DNA of 64,000 bases from positions 2,113,001 to 2,177,000 of the forward strand of contig NZ_CP075566.1 in the NCBI RefSeq assembly GCF_018502625.1, given 5' to 3'. This document shows positions 28,844 to 35,913 of this stretch, one piece after another. The DNA comes from Pseudomonas hormoni. Its GTDB lineage: Bacteria > Pseudomonadota > Gammaproteobacteria > Pseudomonadales > Pseudomonadaceae. Position numbers and translations under genes: made by a program. Below the pieces are notes generated by a model. It ran no database searches and was not told the origin of the DNA. It worked only from the letters and a program-made list of their open reading frames with translations. Numbering within the stretch: position 1 is the stretch's first letter; each line of letters begins with the position of its first letter.

Positions 28844-30157
28844 ATGTCAACCTTTTCAGCATCGGCAGGAAGTGATGCCACTTCCGCCCTTTACCGCAAG
28901 CTCAATTGGCGGCTGCTACCGCTCCTGTTCATTTGCTACGTCTTTGCGTATCTGGACCGGATCAACGTCGGCTTCGCCAAGCTGCAGATGCAACATGATC
29001 TCGGACTTTCCGATGCGGCTTACGGCGCGGGCGCAGGGATTTTCTTTCTGGGGTATGTATTGTTCGAGATACCGAGCAACCTGATGTTGCCGAAGGTGGG
29101 TGCGCGAAAAACCTTCAGCCGCATTCTGGTGTGTTGGGGCATCACCTCGGCCTGCATGCTGTTCGTGCGCAACGTGCCGATGTTTTACGCGATGCGTTTT
29201 CTGCTGGGTGTATTCGAAGCCGGTTTTGCGCCGGGCATGATCTATTACTTGTCCTGCTGGTACGGTCCCAAACGCATGGCGCGGGCCATTGCGATCGTGT
29301 TCATCGCCGGCCCCATCGGCGGGATTGTTGGCGGCCCATTGTCGGCCTGGTTGATCACTACGTTTGAAGGTGTTGGCGGCATGGCCGGGTGGCAGTGGAT
29401 GTTCCTGATTGAAGGCCTGCCTTGCGTGTTCCTTGGCATTCTGACCTATTTCGTTCTTTCCAATCGGCCCTCGGAAGCCCGTTGGCTGAGTACTGAGGAG
29501 AGGACACTGTTGGAGAGCGAACTCGGTGCATCGACGGGGCGAGTCCATTCGTTCCGGGCAGTGTTGCGCGACCCGAAAATCTACGTCCTGGCGTCAGCCT
29601 ATTTCTGCATCATTTTCTCGATCTACGCCATGAGTTTCTGGCTGCCGGCCATCCTCAAGGCCCAGGGCGTCAACGACACCATGCAGCTGGGTTGGTATGC
29701 CGCAATTCCCTACGTCGCAGCGGCATGCGGCATGTACTGGATTGGGCGCCGGTCGGACCGGGTCGGTGAAAGACGCTATCACTGCGCAGTCCCTGCGGGC
29801 ATCGGCGCAATCCTGCTGCTCATGTACCCCTTTGCCGACGGTCACCTGATCGCGTCGCTGGTTCTGCTGACCCTGGCAACCGCCATGATGTTCATGGCCT
29901 ACACCGTGCTATGGGCAATGCCGTCCGAACACATCAAGGGCGATGCGGCGGCGGGCGGTATCGCCTTGATCAACACCATCGGTCTTTCCGGCGGCTTCTG
30001 GGGGCCCGCTGTGATTGGCTGGGCAAAAACGGCAACCGGCAGCGCCAATCTCGGCATCGTTATTGTGGGCTGCGTGTTCCTGTGCGCAGCGTTGGTAATC
30101 CTTTCCACCAAACCGCGCACCCGTGATAACTCGGTTTCTGAATTCAGTGCGGGTTGA
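28844..30157 (+). CDS. MFS transporter, anion:cation symporter (ACS) type
   Basis: Inner-membrane secondary transporter of 437 residues with about 12 hydrophobic segments. The N-terminal motif CYVFAYLDRINVGFAKLQM and the loop WYGPKRMARAIAIVFIAGPIGG are typical of the ACS family, which imports organic acid anions such as glucarate, phthalate or tartrate. Start ATG 28844 has GGAG before it. First gene of a cluster with a creatininase-family amidohydrolase and a RidA protein, controlled by the divergent LysR. The imported compound is therefore likely a cyclic or linear amide, by inference. Confidence 0.92.
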   Translation: MSTFSASAGSDATSALYRKLNWRLLPLLFICYVFAYLDRINVGFAKLQMQHDLGLSDAAYGAGAGIFFLGYVLFEIPSNLMLPKVGARKTFSRILVCWGITSACMLFVRNVPMFYAMRFLLGVFEAGFAPGMIYYLSCWYGPKRMARAIAIVFIAGPIGGIVGGPLSAWLITTFEGVGGMAGWQWMFLIEGLPCVFLGILTYFVLSNRPSEARWLSTEERTLLESELGASTGRVHSFRAVLRDPKIYVLASAYFCIIFSIYAMSFWLPAILKAQGVNDTMQLGWYAAIPYVAAACGMYWIGRRSDRVGERRYHCAVPAGIGAILLLMYPFADGHLIASLVLLTLATAMMFMAYTVLWAMPSEHIKGDAAAGGIALINTIGLSGGFWGPAVIGWAKTATGSANLGIVIVGCVFLCAALVILSTKPRTRDNSVSEFSAG

Positions 30158-30219
30158 TCAACCGCCTCCTACTTGATCAATCGTGTTCCGAAAGGAACCT
30201 TTTTAAAGAGAGAATCCAC

Positions 30220-30969
30220 ATGCTTTTACACCTATCGACCTGGGCCGAGATCGGGCAATTCCTTGAACGCAGCCGCACTATCGTGATCCCGATCGGCTCC
30301 AACGAACAACACGGTCCGACCGGTCTTTTGGGGACCGACTGGATGTGTCCCGAAATAATTGCACACCAGGCGCAGAAATCCGCTGACATCCTGATTGCTC
30401 CTACCTTCAACATCGGCATGGCCCAACACCATCTTGGATTCCCCGGGACCATTTCACTTCGCCCGTCGACGTTCATAGCCGCGATTGGCGACTGGGTACG
30501 TTCGTTGGCCGCTCACGGGTTCGAGAAAATCCTCTTCCTCAACGGCCATGGCGGCAACGTCGCATCAATCGAAGCGGCGTTCTCGGAGCTCTATGCCGAA
30601 GCAAGCTTCGCTCGACGCCCCGCGGGGTTCGCGCTGAAGTTGTGCAACTGGTGGGACCTGGAAGGGGTAGGTGATCTGGCGCGAGATCAATTCCCTACCG
30701 GCCACGGCATTCATGCCACGCCGTCCGAAATTGCCGTCACCCAATGGGCTTACCCGGACGCGATCAAGTCCGCCCAATACTCGCCGCAGATCGCGCCGTG
30801 GGGACCTATCCGCGAAGCGCTCGATTTCCGCGCACGTCATCCGGATGGGCGCATGGGGTCGGATCCGTCCCTGGCCAGCCCGGACAAAGGCCGCGACTTG
30901 GTGATGTTGGCAGCGCAGGGCCTGGTGCAGGAACTCGACGCCTTCAACCGTGAATCGATTCCCTCCTAA
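30220..30969 (+). CDS. creatininase-family amidohydrolase
   Basis: 249 residues from ATG 30220. Metal ligands of the creatininase fold are visible: Glu29 and His31 in GSNEQHGP, Asp40 in GTDW, His110 in LNGHGGN and a glutamate in HATPSE. The family opens cyclic amides such as creatinine or hydrolyses formamides in riboflavin/F420 pathways. It sits 62 bp after the MFS gene and 78 bp before RidA, so I infer a small catabolic operon. The true substrate may well not be creatinine. Confidence 0.9.
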   Translation: MLLHLSTWAEIGQFLERSRTIVIPIGSNEQHGPTGLLGTDWMCPEIIAHQAQKSADILIAPTFNIGMAQHHLGFPGTISLRPSTFIAAIGDWVRSLAAHGFEKILFLNGHGGNVASIEAAFSELYAEASFARRPAGFALKLCNWWDLEGVGDLARDQFPTGHGIHATPSEIAVTQWAYPDAIKSAQYSPQIAPWGPIREALDFRARHPDGRMGSDPSLASPDKGRDLVMLAAQGLVQELDAFNRESIPS

Positions 30970-30996
30970 ACAATCGGATTCAGACTTTTCAACTTG

Positions 30997-31025
30997 GCCA
31001 ACGCCCGGAATTTCCGGGCGTTGGC
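30997..31025. repeat. perfect 13-bp hairpin between creatininase and RidA genes
   Basis: Stem 30997-31009 pairs with 31013-31025 around a three-base loop. No T tract follows on either strand, so it is not a typical intrinsic terminator; it may stabilise or separate the operon messages. Confidence 0.7.
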
Positions 31026-31047
31026 ACATCCTGTTCGAGGAAATCCC

Positions 31048-31512
31048 ATGATTGAACATGACGTTTATACCCGCCTGAAAGACCTCGGTATCGAGTTACC
31101 CACCACCGGCGCTCCCGCCGCTGCGTATGTGATGAGTGCGCAGAGTGGCAATGTCGTTTACCTGTCCGGCCATATCGCAAAAAAGGACGGCAAAGTCTGG
31201 GCAGGAAAACTGGGCGAAACGCTGACGACAGAGGAGGGCTATGCGGCCGCGCGTTCGACGGCCATCGACTTGTTGGCGACGCTGCAGGCTCATCTTGGCG
31301 ATCTGAATCGGGTTACGCGGATTGTCAAAGTGCTGAGCCTGGTGAATTCAACTTCCCGTTTCACCGAGCAGCATCTGGTCACGAACGGCGCCTCGGAGCT
31401 GTTTGCCGAGGTGTTCGGCGATCAGGGAAAACACGCGCGCTCGGCATTCGGTGTGGCTCAGATTCCGTTGGGTGCTTGTGTCGAAATAGAAGTAACCGTT
31501 GAAGTCCGTTGA
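31048..31512 (+). CDS. RidA-family enamine/imine deaminase-like protein
   Basis: 154 residues from ATG 31048 (GAGG site). The fold shows in VVYLSGHIAKKDGKVWAGKLG, LGDLNRVTRIVKVLSLVNST and the C-terminal QIPLGACVEIEVTVEVR. In RidA the catalytic arginine lies at the position of R-x-A before the last strand; here the region reads ARSAFGVAQIPLGACVEIE, so an arginine-serine is present. Length and the extra N-terminus place it in the longer YjgH-like or plasmid-type subgroup. It probably hydrolyses reactive imines formed in the same pathway. Confidence 0.88.
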   Translation: MIEHDVYTRLKDLGIELPTTGAPAAAYVMSAQSGNVVYLSGHIAKKDGKVWAGKLGETLTTEEGYAAARSTAIDLLATLQAHLGDLNRVTRIVKVLSLVNSTSRFTEQHLVTNGASELFAEVFGDQGKHARSAFGVAQIPLGACVEIEVTVEVR

Positions 31513-31538
31513 AGATCGGGTAACGGTGAAATGTGACG

Positions 31539-31566
31539 TGTGGGGGCGAAGCCATTCGCCCCCACA
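31539..31566. terminator. 12-bp GC-rich hairpin between convergent RidA and OprD remnant
   Basis: TGTGGGGGCGAA pairs with TTCGCCCCCACA around GCCA, 26 bp after the RidA stop. The sequence resembles a solitary REP unit and can act as a bidirectional terminator. Confidence 0.6.
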
Positions 31567-31581
31567 GTCCGTAACAAGAGC

Positions 31582-32064
31582 TTAGAACAGCGTCCAGGTG
31601 TAACTGATGATCAACCGGTTCTCGTTGATACCCGTGCGGCAGTTTGAGCGTGCCAACGCGTTGCGCACTCGCACGCCGAGGCCTTTCAGCGGGGCGGCCT
31701 GGAAGGTGTAGCTGAGGTCCAGATCACGCTCCCAGTCTTTGCCCTCATAGCCCATCCCTGTTTTCACGTAGTCGCCAGTGACATAGCGCGTGCTGGCTAG
31801 CAGCCCAGGCACACCGAGGGCCGCGAAGTCATAGTCATAACGCAGTTGAAAGGAGCGCTCATGGGTGGAGACGAACTCGTAGGTCGGCAGTTCGTTGCCA
31901 AGGGCGCTGACGTTGAGAAACACGCGAGGAAAGGGGCTGTCGCCGTACATGCCCTGGTAACCGGCATAGAACGTATGACCACCGAGCTTGGCCGATAGCA
32001 GCGAGAAGAAGGCCTGGTTGTAGACCTTGCCCACCAGTTTGCGACCTTCTTCGGAACAGCGCAC
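31582..32064 (-). pseudogene. OprD-family porin, C-terminal remnant
   Basis: 160 codons that match only the last part of an OprD porin: FYAGYQGMYGDSPFPRVFLN, HERSFQLRYDYDFAALGVPG, STRYVTGDYVKTG and the terminal beta strand NRLIISYTWTLF ending in phenylalanine, as outer-membrane proteins do. A complete porin would be about 420 residues with a signal peptide. Upstream of 32064 the similarity stops without a start codon or ribosome site. It may be the decayed porin of the neighbouring transport cluster. Confidence 0.8.
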
Positions 32065-32370
32065 ACAGTTTGCCTCGATCTCTTGTCATATTTTGACTCT
32101 TGTTTTTATTAGACATGACTCCGCCGTAGACGCTCTTTCGAGGGCCTTGCGAGTAGGACGGGGGAGGTAATGACAGCCGTCAGCGTGCGGTTTTGACGGT
32201 GCTGCGGTGTCGAGAGCGATGCTCGCTCCATTGACCGATGGCAGCAAGAGCAACTTTATTCAGACATCGTTGCTCTGGACGCAACGATGATGTGAAGTCC
32301 CGAAAAGGCTATTTTGAGGAGAACAGATCAAGAGATGGACCCGCCAGAACAGGCGGGTCCGAAAGGGGAA
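32065..32370. other. 306-bp region without a gene; hairpin near its end
   Basis: No coding signal seen. A perfect 9-bp stem (32337-32345 with 32352-32360, six-base loop) lies 10 bp after the dipeptidase stop and is the likely end of that transcript, although T residues after it are few. Confidence 0.5.
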
Positions 32371-34110
32371 TCAAAGTTTCGGCAATTGCCCGATGCGCCC
32401 CATCATTTCGGTCACGATCTGCAGGTCCAGCAGGAACTGGTCGACGGTCTTGAACTCGTTGTCGGTGTGGCCGGTGTATTTGTTCTCGGGCCGGGCCAGG
32501 CCGAACTGCACGCCATTGGGCAATTCATGTACCGAAGTGGCGCCGGCAGAGGTGCCGTACTCGTGTTTCATGCCAAGGTTTTCGCTCGCCACGGCCAGCA
32601 GGGCCTTGACCCATTCACCCTCAGGGTTGCGGTACATCGGCTCGGCAATCGAGTAATCGAAAGTTGCTGCAACGTGGGACTGCTTGCTCCAGGCGCCAAT
32701 CTTGTCGGCGATTTCGGCCTTGAGCGCTTCCGGGGACTTGCCCTTAGGCACCCGCAGGTTGACCGCGAGTTTGAAGGTTTTTTCATCCATCCCGACAAAC
32801 GTCAGGGAAGTGGTCAGCGGTCCCATGAAGGCATCAGAGAAACCGACCCCCAATTTGCCGCCCAGGTAATCCAGGCCCCAGTTGTCAGCGGCGTAGCGGG
32901 CGGCGTCGGTGATGTGGTTGTGCTTGAGCGCGACCTTGCCGTCGAGGCTATTGATGAAGACCAGCATCCGGGATACCGGGTTGACGCCTGACTCCGGCTC
33001 GGAGGAGTGGGCGGAAACGCCGGTGACCGTCAGCTTGACGTCCTTGCCGTCAACCTTGGCGTTCACGCTGAAATTGCCGCCATTGCGCTTGGCATACTCA
33101 GCTCCAGCCTTCTGCAGGCTCTTGGCCAACTCGGCGGGCTTGTCACTCAGCAGCGTAGCGACCGAAGCCGACGGAATCTGGTTGGTGGCCAGGCCGCCAG
33201 TCATCGAGACGATTTCAGCGCCTTTGCCGTCGGCCTTGCGCTTGGGAAAATTTCCCATGACGGTGCCGTAGCCTTTTTCGGCGATCACCACCGGGTAGCC
33301 GCCATCCAGCGCCAGGTTGTAGTTGGGTGTCGGGTTGTGTTCAAAGTAATAGGGAATGGCGTCGCCGGAGGTTTCCTCGGTGGTGTCCACCAGCAGCTTG
33401 AAATTCCTCGCCAGTGGCAGTTTTTCTTCCTTGATGACTTTCATGGCGTAGAGCGCTACCACGATACCGTTCTTGTCATCCTCAGTGCCCCGGCCATACA
33501 TGCGGTCGCCGATCAGGGTGACCTTGAACGGATCGAGTTTGGTGCCGTCTTCCAGGACCCAGTTCTCCGGTGTCACGGGCACCACGTCGGCGTGGGCGTG
33601 AATGCCGACCACTTCATCGCCAGTGCCCTCGAGGGAGATCTCATAGACGCGGTTATCGATGTTGCGAAAGTTAAGGTTGAAGGCCTGGGCAAGGCTTTTG
33701 ATCTTGTCAGCGATCTTGATGAATTCAGGATTGTCGTGCTGGGCAACGCCGTCCACGTTGAAGGTCGGGATGGCCACCAGCTCACGCAGCGTCTCGGTGG
33801 CGGCGCTGCCGTACTTCACCCGCGCATAGAGGCCCAGCAGGCGATGGATTTCGTTCTGCTGGTCGGCGGAAAGGGTTTTGTTGTCGAGGAAGGCACTGAT
33901 TGCCGCGCCGAGGTCATCGGTTTTGGCCAGGTCGGTCTTGGCCAGGCTTGTCAGGAACTGCCTGAAATCGGTGGCCGAAGCCTCACTGAACGTCTTGAGG
34001 ATGGTCGCGCTTTGTTCCGGGGTGATGTTGGCGTGCGCGGCCGTGGTGAACGACGAAAGGCTGGCCAACAGCAGGGTTGTTGCGGCCAGGTGCTTGAGTG
34101 AGAAGTCCAT
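32371..34110 (-). CDS. exported M20-family dipeptidase (PepV-like)
   Basis: Zinc metallopeptidase of 579 residues. I use ATG 34110 (MDFSLKHLAATTLLLASLSS then FTTAAHA), a good Sec signal peptide; ATG 34122 has its ribosome site too close. Metal-binding motifs are GIHAHADVVPV, RGTEDDKNG (Asp bridging), DTTEETSGD (Glu base) and a late GHTDN histidine. The lid domain carries VSAHSSEPESG. About 100 residues at the N-terminus precede the catalytic domain. It probably cleaves dipeptides in the periplasm. Confidence 0.9.
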   Translation of the reverse strand: MDFSLKHLAATTLLLASLSSFTTAAHANITPEQSATILKTFSEASATDFRQFLTSLAKTDLAKTDDLGAAISAFLDNKTLSADQQNEIHRLLGLYARVKYGSAATETLRELVAIPTFNVDGVAQHDNPEFIKIADKIKSLAQAFNLNFRNIDNRVYEISLEGTGDEVVGIHAHADVVPVTPENWVLEDGTKLDPFKVTLIGDRMYGRGTEDDKNGIVVALYAMKVIKEEKLPLARNFKLLVDTTEETSGDAIPYYFEHNPTPNYNLALDGGYPVVIAEKGYGTVMGNFPKRKADGKGAEIVSMTGGLATNQIPSASVATLLSDKPAELAKSLQKAGAEYAKRNGGNFSVNAKVDGKDVKLTVTGVSAHSSEPESGVNPVSRMLVFINSLDGKVALKHNHITDAARYAADNWGLDYLGGKLGVGFSDAFMGPLTTSLTFVGMDEKTFKLAVNLRVPKGKSPEALKAEIADKIGAWSKQSHVAATFDYSIAEPMYRNPEGEWVKALLAVASENLGMKHEYGTSAGATSVHELPNGVQFGLARPENKYTGHTDNEFKTVDQFLLDLQIVTEMMGRIGQLPKL

Positions 34111-34404
34111 TGCTGGGGGCATTCCTTTGCAGGGAGTGGGTTAGAAGTGTTTGATTAATGAAACAAAACGTTTCCAACCTACCACCACGGGGGCGCAATA
34201 GGGGAGTCCCTGAAGCGCGATCTGTCGCACAGTCGTGCAAAAGCGGCGCAGAAACGAAAAAGAGACCCGGATCGTTTTTGTGGCGAGTTTTACAAGATGT
34301 GTGCAGATTAAGAATTGGCTTGAGATGTTATAGGGTAACAATATAAGGTGCCCGGCAATCTGTTCTGCGGGACACGTTTATTCAATCCTTGTTGCGAAAC
34401 CTCC

Positions 34405-35574
34405 ATGACCATTGCTCTTCCTCGTTCCACCGGCACGGCAGTCGGCCGGCTCCTTTCCATCGATGCATTGAGAGGCATGGTGATTCTGTTCATGCTGCTC
34501 GACCACGTCCGCGAGACCTTTTTCCTGCATCGACAGGTGTCCGATCCCATGGACATCGCCACGACCGAACCCGCGCTGTTTTTCAGCCGCACACTCGCCC
34601 ATTTGTGCGCGCCGGTCTTCGTGCTGCTCACCGGTCTGTCGGCCTGGTTGTACGGCGAGAAATATGCCGGCAAGGCCGATGTTTGCAGTTTTCTGTTCAA
34701 GCGCGGTCTGTTTTTGGTGGTGCTTGAGTTCACCCTGGTGAACTTCGCCTGGACGTTCCAGTTTCCGCCGACGGTTATCTACCTGCAGGTGATTTGGGCC
34801 ATCGGCCTGAGCATGATTGCGCTGTCGTTATTGGTCTGGTTGCCGCGTCCGGTGTTGCTGCTCCTGAGCCTGGCGATCATCGCCGGGCACAACCTGCTGG
34901 ATGCTCTGCACTTTCCCGTCGAATCGGCGATGCATGTGCCCTGGGCGATTCTCCATGATCGCGGCTGGATCGAACTGGTCGAAGGGTTTCGGCTGCGCAC
35001 GTCCTATCCGGTGCTGCCGTGGATTGGCGTGATCGGGCTGGGTTATGCCATGGGGCCATGGTTCGGGCGAACGGCGGACGCGAGGGTGCGCCAACGTACA
35101 TTGCTGATCGGTGGTGTCGCCGGGTTGGCGGGATTCATTGTGTTGCGGCTGCTCAATGGTTATGGCGAGAAGCCCTGGAGCGTGAGCGAGACGTCCCTGC
35201 AAACGCTGATGAGTTTTTTCAACATCACCAAATATCCGCCGTCACTGCTGTTTGTTGCACTGACTGTAAGCGTTGGATGCTTGCTGCTTCTGTGGTTTGA
35301 GCATGCGCAGAAGCGCCGGTGGCTGCGTCCGTTGACGGTGTTCGGGTCGGCACCGATGTTCTTCTACCTGTTGCACCTGTATGCGCTGAAGGTTTTGTAT
35401 GTCATCGCTGTCGCGCTGTTCGGATTGAATCAGGGCGTGTGGTTTGGTTTCACGTCGGTAGGGGCGGTCTGGATGACGGCCATCCTGCTCGCCATTGCGC
35501 TGTACCCGCCGGTTAAATGGTTCTCCGGATTAAAAGCCCGACGTCGAGACATTGCCTGGCTGAAATACTTTTAA
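34405..35574 (+). CDS. DUF1624/HGSNAT-like membrane protein
   Basis: 389 residues from ATG 34405 with about ten hydrophobic helices. The N-terminal signature RLLSIDALRGMVILFMLLDHVRETFF is the heparan-alpha-glucosaminide N-acetyltransferase-like catalytic region, where the His in LDHVR is thought to carry the acyl group. These proteins are believed to move acyl groups across the inner membrane onto sugars. No partner gene nearby names the acceptor; periplasmic glucans are one guess given the ndvB gene in the window. Confidence 0.85.
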   Translation: MTIALPRSTGTAVGRLLSIDALRGMVILFMLLDHVRETFFLHRQVSDPMDIATTEPALFFSRTLAHLCAPVFVLLTGLSAWLYGEKYAGKADVCSFLFKRGLFLVVLEFTLVNFAWTFQFPPTVIYLQVIWAIGLSMIALSLLVWLPRPVLLLLSLAIIAGHNLLDALHFPVESAMHVPWAILHDRGWIELVEGFRLRTSYPVLPWIGVIGLGYAMGPWFGRTADARVRQRTLLIGGVAGLAGFIVLRLLNGYGEKPWSVSETSLQTLMSFFNITKYPPSLLFVALTVSVGCLLLLWFEHAQKRRWLRPLTVFGSAPMFFYLLHLYALKVLYVIAVALFGLNQGVWFGFTSVGAVWMTAILLAIALYPPVKWFSGLKARRRDIAWLKYF

Positions 35575-35699
35575 TACCCCTGTCCGTGCACTTTTATAAA
35601 GCCGTGAAGCGTGCCGTTGCACTATGCGAAGGCACGACGCGGGACCCTTTCTCACGGCATAAGCCCGGACAAGGTGCTAACAGCAGAACTTTTGCGATC

Positions 35700-35715
35700 T
35701 GGCACAAACACTGCA
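35700..35715 (+). promoter_or_regulatory. sigma-54 promoter for nirBD
   Basis: TGGCACAAACACTGCA has GG at 35701-35702 and GC at 35713-35714, exactly ten bases apart, as required for RpoN -24/-12 elements. Transcription would start about 12 bp later and include the ANTAR leader. This fits NtrC control of nitrite assimilation. Confidence 0.8.
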
Positions 35716-35801
35716 ACACACCGAACAGGCCCACCCTGAATGCAGTCGAGTGGGCAGCCCCTCGGTCAACGACGATCGATTCGTGGGCAACATCGGTGAG
35801 T

Positions 35802-35881
35802 CAGGCATAGACGTCTGGTTTAACACCGCAAAAGAACAGGCAAAGACGCCTGGAACCGAAAGGTTTCAGGCGTTTTTTTTT
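35802..35881 (+). promoter_or_regulatory. ANTAR (NasT-type) antitermination leader with terminator
   Basis: Two 5-bp hairpins carry six-base loops with A at position 1 and G at position 4: P1 stem CAGGC/GTCTG with loop ATAGAC (35802-35817) and P2 stem CAGGC/GCCTG with loop AAAGAC (35837-35852). The 3' half of P2 forms the start of a 12-bp terminator stem (35846-35857 with 35862-35873) with a GAAA loop and T9 tract. P2 and the terminator are mutually exclusive. A NasT-like ANTAR protein would bind the hairpins and allow read-through into nirB when nitrate or nitrite is present. Confidence 0.9.
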
Positions 35882-35913
35882 GCTTTTTGAACCGCTTTAG
35901 CCGGGTGCTTCTT

